The position numbers were made by a program, and so were the translations under genes. The notes beneath the pieces were generated by a model that was given only the letters and a program-made list of their open reading frames with translations, ran no database searches and had not been told where the DNA came from. A stretch of DNA of 48,770 nt from Actinophytocola sp036402745 (GTDB taxonomy: Bacteria > Actinomycetota > Actinomycetes > Mycobacteriales > Pseudonocardiaceae): positions 1 to 48,770 of the forward strand of contig NZ_DASWSJ010000408.1 in the NCBI RefSeq assembly GCF_036402745.1, read 5' to 3'. Shown here one piece after another: positions 42,239-48,770 of this stretch (the first letter of the stretch is position 1; the number at the start of each line of letters is the position of its first letter).

Positions 42239-43257
42239 TCGTCGATCCACCGCTCCCGGTTCTTGGCCACCTCGGCCGGCGGCAGCGAGCCCGCCTCGGC
42301 CGGCAGCGGCGCCGCCCGCTGCCAGGTCTCGGGCAGCGCGACGCCCTCCCGCGCCGGGTAGACGTACATCTGGTCGGGCACCTCGGCCTGGAACTTCGCC
42401 GACAGCAGGAAGTCCAGCACCTTCTTCGCGTCGTCGGGGTGCGCGGCGCCGGTCAGCACGCCGGCGTACTCGACCTGGCGGAAGCAGGTGTCGAGCATCG
42501 CCTTGGTGCGGGGCTTGCCGTCGTCGCCGATCTCGGCGGAGGGGGAGGAGGCGTAGGACACGACGATCGGCCGCGGGCCCTTGCCGGAGGAGCCGGAGAA
42601 CGCCTGGGTGTAGGCCTCCTCCCAGCCGCTGACCACCTGCATCCCGTTGCCCTTCAGCGCCATCCAGTATTCGCGCCAGCCGTCGCCGAGCGCGGCGATC
42701 GTGCCGAGCAGGAAGGCCAGGCCGGGCGAGGACGTGGCCGGGTTCTCGACCACCAGCAGGTCCCGGTAGGCCTGCTTGGTGAGGTCGGCGTAGGTCGTGG
42801 GCTCCGGCACGCCCTTCGCGGCGAGCGCGGCCGGGTCGATGTTGACGCACACGTCGCCGACGTCGACCGCGGTGAGCCGGCCCGTGTCGTCGATGGCGTA
42901 GCGCTGCGGGCCCTTGGCCGCCTCGGGGCCGCGGTACGCGGCGAACACGTTCTCGTTCAGCGCCCGGGAGGCGAACGTCGTGTCGACCCCGTAGGCGAGG
43001 TCGCCGACCGGGTTGCCCTTGGTGAGCAACAGCTGGTTGGTCAGCGCGCCGGCGTCGCCGAGCTTGCGGACGTCGATCGTGATGCCGGTGCGGCGCTTGA
43101 AGTCGTCGAGAAGCTCCTTACGGGCGGCGAAGGAGTCGTGGGTGACGAGCACCACCCGCTTGTCATTGGCCCCGCCGCCCCCGCCGTTGCTCAGCGAGCA
43201 CCCGGTGAGCGACGCGGCCACCGCGGCCGTGAGCAGCACGCTGGCGAGCTTGCGCAT
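42214..43257 (-). CDS. thiB: Thiamine ABC transporter substrate-binding lipoprotein
   Basis: 347 residues: lipoprotein signal peptide with lipobox LTGC (Cys about 20), Gly-rich tether, then a class-II periplasmic-binding fold of the ThiB/TbpA type (VVLVTHDSFAARKELLDDFKRRTGITIDVRKLGDAGALTNQLLLTKGNPVGDLAYGVDTTFASRA, VDVGDVCVNID, PRPIVVSYASSPSAEI, DQMYVYPAREGVALPETW). Anchored to the outer face of the membrane. First gene of the operon; a TPP riboswitch occupies its leader, which agrees with thiamine or a thiamine precursor as ligand. Confidence 0.94.
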   Translation of the reverse strand: MRKLASVLLTAAVAASLTGCSLSNGGGGGANDKRVVLVTHDSFAARKELLDDFKRRTGITIDVRKLGDAGALTNQLLLTKGNPVGDLAYGVDTTFASRALNENVFAAYRGPEAAKGPQRYAIDDTGRLTAVDVGDVCVNIDPAALAAKGVPEPTTYADLTKQAYRDLLVVENPATSSPGLAFLLGTIAALGDGWREYWMALKGNGMQVVSGWEEAYTQAFSGSSGKGPRPIVVSYASSPSAEIGDDGKPRTKAMLDTCFRQVEYAGVLTGAAHPDDAKKVLDFLLSAKFQAEVPDQMYVYPAREGVALPETWQRAAPLPAEAGSLPPAEVAKNRERWIDEWRALVQG

Positions 43258-43269
43258 GTCGAGCCTCCT

Positions 43270-43356
43270 CCCTGCGCCGGCATGACCCGGATCAGGTTCG
43301 ACGGTCGAGGGCTGCGCGCCCTCCTCTCAGCCCGGCGGCACCGGACTCCCGTGAGA
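43270..43356 (-). promoter_or_regulatory. TPP riboswitch (THI element)
   Basis: The minus strand reads CACGGGAGTCCGG, then GGGCTGAGAGGAGGG, GACCGTCGAACCTGATCC and GGGTCATGCCGGCGCAGGGA, the conserved thiamine pyrophosphate riboswitch parts in order. CUGAGA and the ACCUGAUC/GGGUNAUNCCNGCGNAGGGA pattern are intact. The 3' end GCAGGGAGGAGG runs into the thiB ribosome site, 7 nt from ATG 43257, so control of translation initiation is likely. Confidence 0.95.
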
Positions 43357-43406
43357 ACGCAGAGCCTACCGGTGCGGCGCGGGCGGGCAGGGGCCACCAT
43401 GGGGGT

Positions 43407-43712
43407 ATGCCCGAACTGCTCAGTGACGAAGACAAGGGAAAGGCGCTCGGCCGCCTCACCGACTGGCGGCTGGACGAGGGTGCGTTCGTGCGCACGGTCG
43501 AGCTGGCGAGCTTCCCGCAGGCCATCCAGGTGGTGAACCGGGTGGCGGAGATCGCCGAGAGCGAGAACCACCACCCGGACATCGACATCCGGTGGCGGAC
43601 GCTGACCTTCCGCTGCTCGACCCACTCCGAGGGCGGCATCACCGCCGCCGACGTCACGCTGGCCGAGGAGATCGACGCCGCCGTCGACGCGATCGCCGCC
43701 GGGCCGGAGTGA
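43407..43712 (+). CDS. 4a-hydroxytetrahydrobiopterin dehydratase (pterin-4a-carbinolamine dehydratase)
   Basis: 101 residues, the normal length. Shows the family motif ENHHPDIDIRW with catalytic His residues, after WRLDEGAFVRTVELASFPQAIQVVNRVAEIAE, and ends THSEGGITAADVTLAEEIDAAV. It dehydrates 4a-hydroxypterin to recycle pterin cofactor; no pterin-dependent hydroxylase is nearby, so in actinobacteria the role is uncertain. Start ATG 43407; transcribed away from the thiB riboswitch. Confidence 0.92.
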   Translation: MPELLSDEDKGKALGRLTDWRLDEGAFVRTVELASFPQAIQVVNRVAEIAESENHHPDIDIRWRTLTFRCSTHSEGGITAADVTLAEEIDAAVDAIAAGPE

Positions 43713-43719
43713 CCGCCGG

Positions 43720-44121
43720 TCAGGCCAGGACCAGGGTCACGACCACGAGGGTGAGCACGAACGCGAGCACGGAGAGGATCACCACGGCACCCAGGCCGCG
43801 GGTCTTCTGGGGGGTGAAGCCGATCGAGCCGCCCATCCCCACCGTCGCCGGCGCTCGGTAGTACACGACCACCTGCTGGCCCGGGTACACCGCGACCGGC
43901 TGCTCGGCCGGGCCGAACTCGCCGAGGTACCGCGTGCTGACCCGCACGTGGTAGTTGCCCGCCGGCAGGTCGACCGGCCACTGGCCCCATTTCGCGCGGA
44001 TCGGCTGGCCGTTGATCTCGATCTTCGGTCCGGTGAGGGCCAGCACGAACGAGCCGGCCCCGTAGGAGCTGTCCACCACGAGCCGGCCCGCAGGTGCCGG
44101 GTAGCCGTACGGCTGAGTCAT
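43720..44121 (-). CDS. Tail-anchored membrane protein, hypothetical
   Basis: 133 residues: a short Pro/Tyr-rich N-terminus (TQPYGYPAPAG), a beta-rich domain (RLVVDSSYGAGSFVLALTGPKIEINGQPIRAKWGQWPVDLPAGNYHVRVSTRYLGEFGPAEQPVAVYPGQQ, with short hydrophobic strands) and one C-terminal membrane helix (GAVVILSVLAFVLTLVVVTLVLA). Seven nt separate its stop from the convergent pterin dehydratase stop. The beta domain resembles PEGA-like or DUF families in actinobacteria, but I cannot name it. Function unknown. Confidence 0.82.
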   Translation of the reverse strand: MTQPYGYPAPAGRLVVDSSYGAGSFVLALTGPKIEINGQPIRAKWGQWPVDLPAGNYHVRVSTRYLGEFGPAEQPVAVYPGQQVVVYYRAPATVGMGGSIGFTPQKTRGLGAVVILSVLAFVLTLVVVTLVLA

Positions 44122-44164
44122 GTGAGCATTCTGGCCCGGGGCCGGCGGGAGGGCAGCCCGGGGC

Positions 44165-45781
44165 TCAGCGGGCCAGCGGCACCGTCGCCAGCGGGACCAG
44201 GCGCGGGCCGGGCTCTGCTCGCTCCACCACCATCTCCGCCTTGCGGCCGTCGGTCCGCAGCGTCGCGACCGCGTTGCCGAAGTACGGGCCGGACACCTTG
44301 CGCCACTCCACCGGCAGCGGCTCGATCCGCGGCGAGCGGAACATCAGCAGGCGCAGCACCGCCGCGAGCGGGCGCCACCAGGCCATCACGAACAGCGGGC
44401 GCATCGCCTGCTCGACCTTGTTGTGCACCGGCGAGCAGGTCAGCTGGAACACCGCCGCGTTGACCGGCTCCGGGAACGACGCCCGCGCGGCGTACACGTG
44501 GTGCACGTCCCCGGACAGCACGCACACCGTCGCCGCGTCGCTCTTGGCGATGCGCAGGATCAGCCGGCTGAGCCGGTCGTAGGACGCGCGGAACGACGGC
44601 CAGTGCTCGAGGTCGCCGGCCTGGCGCAGCTTCTCCGCGAGCCGGCCGCGCCACCCCGGCCGCCGGCACGCGACCTCGTTCATCGACTGGAGGTGGTTGA
44701 TCGCGTGCGGCATCAGCCACGGCAGCGACGAGCCGATCAGCAGGTGGTCGTAGTCGCCGTCGGCGTGCTGCTCGATCCACTCGAACTCGCCGTCGCCGAG
44801 CATGGACCGGGCGCCGCCGGAGAGGATGCGGCCGGACCGGGTGTCGATCACCAGCAGCCGCACGTTGCCGAAGTCGCGCCGGTAGCTCCACCGGGTTCCC
44901 TTGCGCCCGTTGACCTCCTGCGCCGCCCGGTCGGCGAAGTCGCGCAGCAGGCCGGCCGCGTCGCCGTCGCGTCCCGTCGCGAGCACCTTGTCGTAGATCT
45001 CGTCCGCGGCGAGGTCGGCCGGGGCGAGGTTGCCGATGTGCTGGTAGATCCAGTACGTGGCCAGGGCGCCGCGCTCGCGCTCGGGCCACCAGCTCGTCGC
45101 CGAGATCGCGTCGCGCCAGTCCTGCGAGGTGTTCCAGTCGTCCCGGACGTCGTGGTCGTCGAAGATCATCGACGTCGGCACGGTCGACATCAGCCAGCGG
45201 ACCAGCGGCGTGGACCAGGACTCGTGGTAGAGCCGGGTGTACTCCTCGAAGTTCGCGACCTCCGCGCCCGGCGGCTCGTCGAGGCTGCGCCGCTCGGCGA
45301 TCCACTCGCGGGTCGCCTTGCTGAGCTCGTCGGCGTAGATCTGGTCGCCGAGCAGCATCAGCGAGTCCGGCCAGTCCCGCTCGTCCTGGTCGTGCATGCG
45401 CACGGCGTACGCGGCGAGGGCGTCGGTGCCCATCGCCTTCCGCTCCCCGGGGTCGTCGGTGTCCGGCATCCGGCACGAGCCGAACACCATGCGGAACGCG
45501 GGGTCGCCGCCGTCGGGGAACGTGCGGATCCGGCTCGGCGGGTACTCGCCGCCGGGCGGCGGCCACACCGTGTCACCGTCCAGGTGAACCTCGTACGGGG
45601 TACTCGTGGCCGGCTCGAGCCCGGTGATCACGACCAGCGCGTAGTGGTGGCCGGCGACGGTGAACGTGTGCGCGGCGGTACCCGCGACCTCGACCGCGCA
45701 CGGCGCGTCCGTCTCCACCCACACCGTCGCCGACGTGGTGTCGACGTGTCTCAGTAAGGGGCCGAGCAGCAGTCCGGGCAC
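44165..45781 (-). CDS. PhoD-like alkaline phosphatase family protein
   Basis: About 538 residues. An N-terminal fibronectin-like domain (LLGPLLRHVDTTSATVWVETDAPCAVEV...) precedes a PhoD metallophosphatase domain: FGSCRMPDTDD, LGDQIYADELS, MIFDDHDVRDDWN, LVIDTRSGR and LSGDVHHVYAA carry the metal ligands. No signal peptide or twin-arginine motif is seen, unlike classical secreted PhoD, so it may act in the cytosol. GTG 45781 is chosen because the fold begins there; GTG 45808 and a TTG 12 nt upstream are alternatives. Codon 9 is the rare Leu codon TTA, which in actinomycetes can impose bldA control. Confidence 0.88.
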   Translation of the reverse strand: MPGLLLGPLLRHVDTTSATVWVETDAPCAVEVAGTAAHTFTVAGHHYALVVITGLEPATSTPYEVHLDGDTVWPPPGGEYPPSRIRTFPDGGDPAFRMVFGSCRMPDTDDPGERKAMGTDALAAYAVRMHDQDERDWPDSLMLLGDQIYADELSKATREWIAERRSLDEPPGAEVANFEEYTRLYHESWSTPLVRWLMSTVPTSMIFDDHDVRDDWNTSQDWRDAISATSWWPERERGALATYWIYQHIGNLAPADLAADEIYDKVLATGRDGDAAGLLRDFADRAAQEVNGRKGTRWSYRRDFGNVRLLVIDTRSGRILSGGARSMLGDGEFEWIEQHADGDYDHLLIGSSLPWLMPHAINHLQSMNEVACRRPGWRGRLAEKLRQAGDLEHWPSFRASYDRLSRLILRIAKSDAATVCVLSGDVHHVYAARASFPEPVNAAVFQLTCSPVHNKVEQAMRPLFVMAWWRPLAAVLRLLMFRSPRIEPLPVEWRKVSGPYFGNAVATLRTDGRKAEMVVERAEPGPRLVPLATVPLAR

Positions 45782-45938
45782 CCGGTCATCCAAACACCCG
45801 GGCGCCACCGGCACAGCACGGCGATTCGTCCGGCGCACCCGGTTGCTCCGTTCGGCCCTCCGCGCGCGTTGTTGTCGGTGTCCCCCAATAGGGTGTCGCT
45901 CACCCGAGTTCTCCCATCGCAGAAGGAGCGGCGCCGCG

Positions 45939-46646
45939 ATGACCGAGGTTCTCGAGCTCCGGCAGTACACCCTGCATCCGGGCCGGCGAGACACGCTGAT
46001 CGACCTCTTCGACCGCGAGCTCGTCGAGCCGCAGGAGGCCGTGGGCATGCGGGTGTACGGGCAGTTCCGGGACCTCGACGACGACGACCGCTTCGTGTGG
46101 TTGCGCGGGTTCCCCGACCTGGCCAGCCGGGCCGGCGCGCTCGGCGCGTTCTACGGCGGGCCGGTGTGGCAGGCACACCGCGACGCGGCCAATGCCACGA
46201 TGATCGACTCGGCCGACGTCCTGCTGCTGCGCCCGGCCACCCCGGAGTCCGGCTTCGACGTCCCGGCCGAGCGCCGGACGCAGGACGCGACCTCGCTCGT
46301 CACCGTGACGCTCTACCACCTGCCGCCGCGGGCGGGCGACGAGTTCGCCGACCTCTTCCTCGGCGAGGTGGCGCCGCTGCTCGCCGAGACCGGCGCCCCG
46401 CCGCTCGCGTGCCTGCGCACCGACCCGGCGGAGAACAACTTCCCCGCGCTGCCGATCCGGGCGGGCGAGAACGTGTTCGCCTGGGTCGCCGCGTTCGCCG
46501 ACCAGGACGCGCACCTCGAGCACGTCCGGGGGCTCGGCCGGTCGACCCGGTGGACCCACGACCTGCTGCCGCTGGTCACCAAGCACCTCGCGCGGCCGCC
46601 CGAGCAGCTCCACCTGACACCCACCGCGCGCTCCCTCCTGCGCTGA
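45939..46646 (+). CDS. NIPSNAP family protein
   Basis: 235 residues with a duplicated ferredoxin-like NIPSNAP/Dabb-type fold: VLELRQYTLHPGRRDTLIDLFDRELVEPQEAVGMRVYGQFRDLDDDDRFVWLRGFPDLASRAGALGAFYGGPVWQAHRDAAN is the first half, and LYHLPPRAGDEFADLFLGEVAPLLAE... the second. AGAAGGAG lies about 10 nt before ATG 45939. Function is unknown in bacteria. The 157-nt gap to the divergent PhoD-like gene holds no clear operator. Confidence 0.9.
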   Translation: MTEVLELRQYTLHPGRRDTLIDLFDRELVEPQEAVGMRVYGQFRDLDDDDRFVWLRGFPDLASRAGALGAFYGGPVWQAHRDAANATMIDSADVLLLRPATPESGFDVPAERRTQDATSLVTVTLYHLPPRAGDEFADLFLGEVAPLLAETGAPPLACLRTDPAENNFPALPIRAGENVFAWVAAFADQDAHLEHVRGLGRSTRWTHDLLPLVTKHLARPPEQLHLTPTARSLLR

Positions 46647-46650
46647 GTGG

Positions 46651-46685
46651 CGGGTCGACGCAGCGTGACGCTCGACGGCGACCCG
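46651..46685 (+). terminator. Nested hairpin after NIPSNAP gene
   Basis: CGGGTCG (46651-46657) pairs with CGACCCG (46679-46685), enclosing a second dyad AGCGT-G-ACGCT (46662-46672), beginning 5 nt after the stop. No T-run. Likely terminator. Confidence 0.45.
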
Positions 46686-46745
46686 TAACACCGACCGCCC
46701 TCCCGGCGACCCTCCGAACGTCACAGCGCAATTCGGAGGTGGCCA

Positions 46746-46976
46746 ATGGAGCCGCAGATGATCTGGGATGTTCCCGTGGTCGATGGCCTGGACCGGCAGC
46801 GGAGTCTGGTGGTCACCGTCTCCGAAGGACGTGTCGCCGTTCTCCCGCCCCCCGGCGAGGGCTTCTACCTGCCACCGCAGTCGATCTGGCAGCTGCACGA
46901 GGCGATCCGGGCCGCGGCCCTCGTCGCCGCCGGCATGGCCCCGACCCCGACGGAGCCGGTCCGCGCCGTCCGCTGA
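46746..46976 (+). CDS. Small hypothetical protein (76 residues)
   Basis: A 76-residue frame with a strong GGAGG site 7 nt before ATG 46746. Sequence MEPQMIWDVPVVDGLDR, then a short beta region (SLVVTVSEGRVAVLPPPGEGFYLPPQSIWQLHEAIR) and an Ala-rich helix. No membrane segment or known motif. Third-position GC is typical of the neighbours, so it is probably a real gene. Function unknown. Confidence 0.75.
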   Translation: MEPQMIWDVPVVDGLDRQRSLVVTVSEGRVAVLPPPGEGFYLPPQSIWQLHEAIRAAALVAAGMAPTPTEPVRAVR

Positions 46977-46986
46977 GGAACAAGGG

Positions 46987-47634
46987 CTAGCCGCGCCCGA
47001 GGGCGGCCGCGACGGCGACCGCCGCGTCGACGTACTCGTCCGGCCGGCTGAACTCCGGCCAGCGGGGGCGGACGAGGAACAGCACCTGGTCGACGACGTC
47101 CAGCGACTCCGTGTCCGGTGGCACCGCGGCCAGCCGCTCGAGGACCCCGTCGGGTATCGGCTCACGCAGGGGCGAGCCGCGGCGGATCCGGCGCAGCTGT
47201 CCGCGGCTGAGCCGGAGCTCCGGCACGGGCTCGGGCAGGCGCACGAGGTGGCCGGTGTTGCGCGTGGTCGCGCCCTCCGTGTTGGCCTCGAGGAAGCAGG
47301 TCACGCCCACCTCGAAGCCGTCCCGGCGCCCGACGGCGAGCACCGAGCCGTAGAACCACGACGTGGTGGGCAGCTCCCAGCCGTCCTCGAGCAGGGCGTC
47401 GGGATCGGTCTCGCAGCGGCCGTCGTTGCGGTGCGCCCACTCGGCGAGCGTCACGGCCGCCACCTGGACCCGGTCGGTGTCGCGCCGCTCGTCGACCCGC
47501 GCCGAGCCGGCGACCAGCAGGCCCACCACCCCACCGACGACCGTGGCCAGCACGACGATCGGGAACGGAAGCCCCAGCACCGACGTGACGACCGCGGGCA
47601 CCACCGCGGACAGGAACGACACCAGGCTCGTCAC
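46987..47634 (-). CDS. Membrane-anchored hypothetical protein
   Basis: About 215 residues. Start GTG 47634 has GGGAGG 5 nt upstream. Two N-terminal hydrophobic segments (LVSFLSAVVPAVVTSVLGL and PFPIVVLATVVGGVVGLLVAG) are followed by a soluble domain (RVQVAAVTLAEWAHRNDGRCETDPDALLEDGWELPTTSWFYGSVLAVGRRDGFEVGVTCFLEAN...). No family recognised. Stop at 46987 is 10 nt from the convergent 76-residue gene. The upstream 260 nt (47635-47894) contain a hairpin and drop in GC towards the Fic gene. Confidence 0.8.
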   Translation of the reverse strand: MTSLVSFLSAVVPAVVTSVLGLPFPIVVLATVVGGVVGLLVAGSARVDERRDTDRVQVAAVTLAEWAHRNDGRCETDPDALLEDGWELPTTSWFYGSVLAVGRRDGFEVGVTCFLEANTEGATTRNTGHLVRLPEPVPELRLSRGQLRRIRRGSPLREPIPDGVLERLAAVPPDTESLDVVDQVLFLVRPRWPEFSRPDEYVDAAVAVAAALGRG

Positions 47635-47710
47635 GCCACCTCCCGGGCGAGGTCTAGACGTTGAAGCGGAACGAATCATCAAGTCGCGCCCACCTGCGGG
47701 GTCCACGGCC

Positions 47711-47732
47711 GCGCACAGTCTGACCTGTGCGC
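47711..47732. terminator. Perfect 8-bp hairpin between Fic gene and hypothetical gene
   Basis: GCGCACAG (47711-47718), loop TCTGAC, CTGTGCGC (47725-47732), with another CTGTGCG at 47737-47743. It lies about 160 nt after the Fic stop and 77 nt before the start of the next minus-strand gene. Could be the Fic terminator or a regulatory site for the downstream gene. Confidence 0.4.
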
Positions 47733-47894
47733 TGAACTGTGCGAACGACCCTCGTCGCTTGTCGTCATTCTGCGTCGCCGGTGGGTGTGCTGACGAACGA
47801 CTGAGGTGCTCTGCGGGGCCTGCGTAGAAAGCGCGCCCGGACCACGGAATACAACTCGAAGGGCCGCTGAATCGCCCGGTTTGGTTACCGCACC

Positions 47895-48770
47895 TCATAG
47901 TCCGGTCTGTTCTCCTACAAGGACTTTATACACTGCCGGTGCGAAGAAGCGCCTCGACCCACCGGCACTGCTGTCCTCGAGATACTCAAGTATTCCAAGC
48001 TGTACTAACTGATTAACTAGTCCGTTAGCTCGACCATACGATACGGCCAGGTCGCGCTCGACTTGCCGAACAGTGAAAGAAACATTTGCCACCGCAAAAT
48101 CAACGAGCGCGTGAGCAGTGTCGGCCCTGAGTGTGGATTCGCGCACGGTATCTTTCATGGATGACTGGACATTTACCAGCGCGATCATACGATCATGGGT
48201 TGTCTGAGCCGACGCTTCCAGGCCTTTCGCGAAGAAGCGAACGTATGAGTCCCAATCACCGCTCGTGCTAACCGAAAGAAGTCGGTCGTAGTAGTCACTT
48301 CGCCGCGATTCAAACCAAGGTGAAACCGTCAAGGTTGGCTCCAGGAGCACTCCTTGCTGTTGAAGGTTCACGACAATCAAGAGGCGACCAATTCGACCAT
48401 TTCCGTCGTTGAACGGATGAAGAGTTTCGAATTGATAGTGTGCGAGTGCGGCAGCTACTACCGGGTCGATCTCTCGGTTGGCCCCCTTGCGACTCATCCA
48501 GTCGAGGAGGTCCTGGAGGTTGGCGCGAAGATCGGCGCCTGGTGGCGGAGGGACAAAGCGCGCCGAGTGAATAGGAAGGTCGCGTGGACTGGCGCCCTCT
48601 CTTTGTCCCACGACAACCACATGGTCTCGAACGGTGCCGGAAGACGAGTTCTCGCTTCGCGTTCCGCGAACTAGGACGGCTTGCAGTTCGCTCAGCATGC
48701 TGACGGTCAGCGGGCGTCCTTCTTCAACCGACCGAAATGCGCTGTCGGCCATCGTTACATAGTTCAGAAT
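47895..48770 (-). CDS. Fic-family AMP-transferase-like protein, 5' end beyond the window
   Basis: The frame stays open to the right edge (ILNYVTMADSAF before the internal ATG 48752), and Fic proteins normally have a longer N-terminus with this NYV stretch, so the start is outside the window. Visible: the Fic core HPFNDGNGRIGRLLIV with catalytic His, the flap region, and a C-terminal winged helix (SFTVRQVERDLAVSYGRANGLVNQLVQLGILEYL). Fic enzymes move AMP from ATP to target hydroxyls; this class is usually a self-standing Fic-wHTH protein. GC is lower than in all neighbours, with TTA and AT-ending codons, suggesting recent transfer. Whether an inhibitory helix or antitoxin exists cannot be seen here. 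Confidence 0.9.
   Translation of the reverse strand: MLNYVTMADSAFRSVEEGRPLTVSMLSELQAVLVRGTRSENSSSGTVRDHVVVVGQREGASPRDLPIHSARFVPPPPGADLRANLQDLLDWMSRKGANREIDPVVAAALAHYQFETLHPFNDGNGRIGRLLIVVNLQQQGVLLEPTLTVSPWFESRRSDYYDRLLSVSTSGDWDSYVRFFAKGLEASAQTTHDRMIALVNVQSSMKDTVRESTLRADTAHALVDFAVANVSFTVRQVERDLAVSYGRANGLVNQLVQLGILEYLEDSSAGGSRRFFAPAVYKVLVGEQTGL

Noticed and set aside
47640..47760. tRNA or tmRNA attachment site beside the low-GC Fic gene
   Set aside because: No cloverleaf, T-loop or CCA-type end could be formed; only an 8-bp hairpin is present.

Overview
The window is high-GC actinomycete DNA (roughly 70% G+C over most of its length). The combination of an ESX-type PE/PPE/EspG-like module, F420-type luciferase-like (LLM) oxidoreductases, a mycothiol-type DinB protein, a DmdR1/IdeR iron box and a PucR-controlled hydantoin/pyrimidine cluster points to Pseudonocardiaceae or a close relative. 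This is inferred from gene content; there is no rRNA or marker gene. No tRNA, rRNA, CRISPR array or complete insertion sequence was seen.

Layout. (1) 2-5361, minus: an acyl-CoA carboxylase beta subunit, acyl-CoA dehydrogenase, AtuA-family protein and TIGR03084-type protein, read as a branched-chain or terpenoid acyl-CoA catabolic operon. (2) 5434-11171, minus: an iron-box-controlled NRPS-independent siderophore operon (PLP decarboxylase, N-hydroxylase, IucA/IucC synthetase, then a glutamine-synthetase-like ligase where desferrioxamine operons carry an acyltransferase). (3) 11213-15111: LLM oxidoreductase and S9 peptidase, then an ArsR/SRPBCC pair with a readable promoter-operator. (4) 15179-19356: a secreted HtrA-like protease facing two small membrane proteins, EspG, a PPE-like protein and a PE-like partner. 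(5) 19502-30747: a coherent catabolic region. A PucR regulator lies between a leftward operon (omega-aminotransferase, methylmalonate-semialdehyde dehydrogenase, dehalogenase-like hydrolase) and, after a NUDIX-NYN fusion gene, a rightward operon (NCS1 transporter, ureidopropionase, dihydropyrimidinase/hydantoinase, LLM oxidoreductase). Together they could take pyrimidines or hydantoins through beta-amino acids to acyl-CoA, and shared ACWGTGTG sites link both operons. (6) 30995-36200: ornithine aminotransferase, ABC-F protein, a 54-codon small gene, a RibD-like reductase and an ATP-dependent DNA ligase. (7) 36217-39643: a nested tandem-repeat block, phased TCTCAG sites, a secreted LolA-like protein and an ABC exporter. 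(8) 39627-43356, minus: a thiamine ABC transporter (ThiBPQ) under a TPP riboswitch. (9) 43407-47634: pterin dehydratase, PhoD-like phosphatase, NIPSNAP protein and hypotheticals. (10) 47895-48770: the 3' part of a lower-GC Fic-family gene that runs off the right edge.

The points most worth following are the siderophore operon with a glutamine-synthetase-like enzyme, the possible F420-dependent first step and fluoroacetate-type hydrolase in the pyrimidine region, a roughly 95-nt element found downstream of two unrelated genes, and the nested 122/37-nt repeats.
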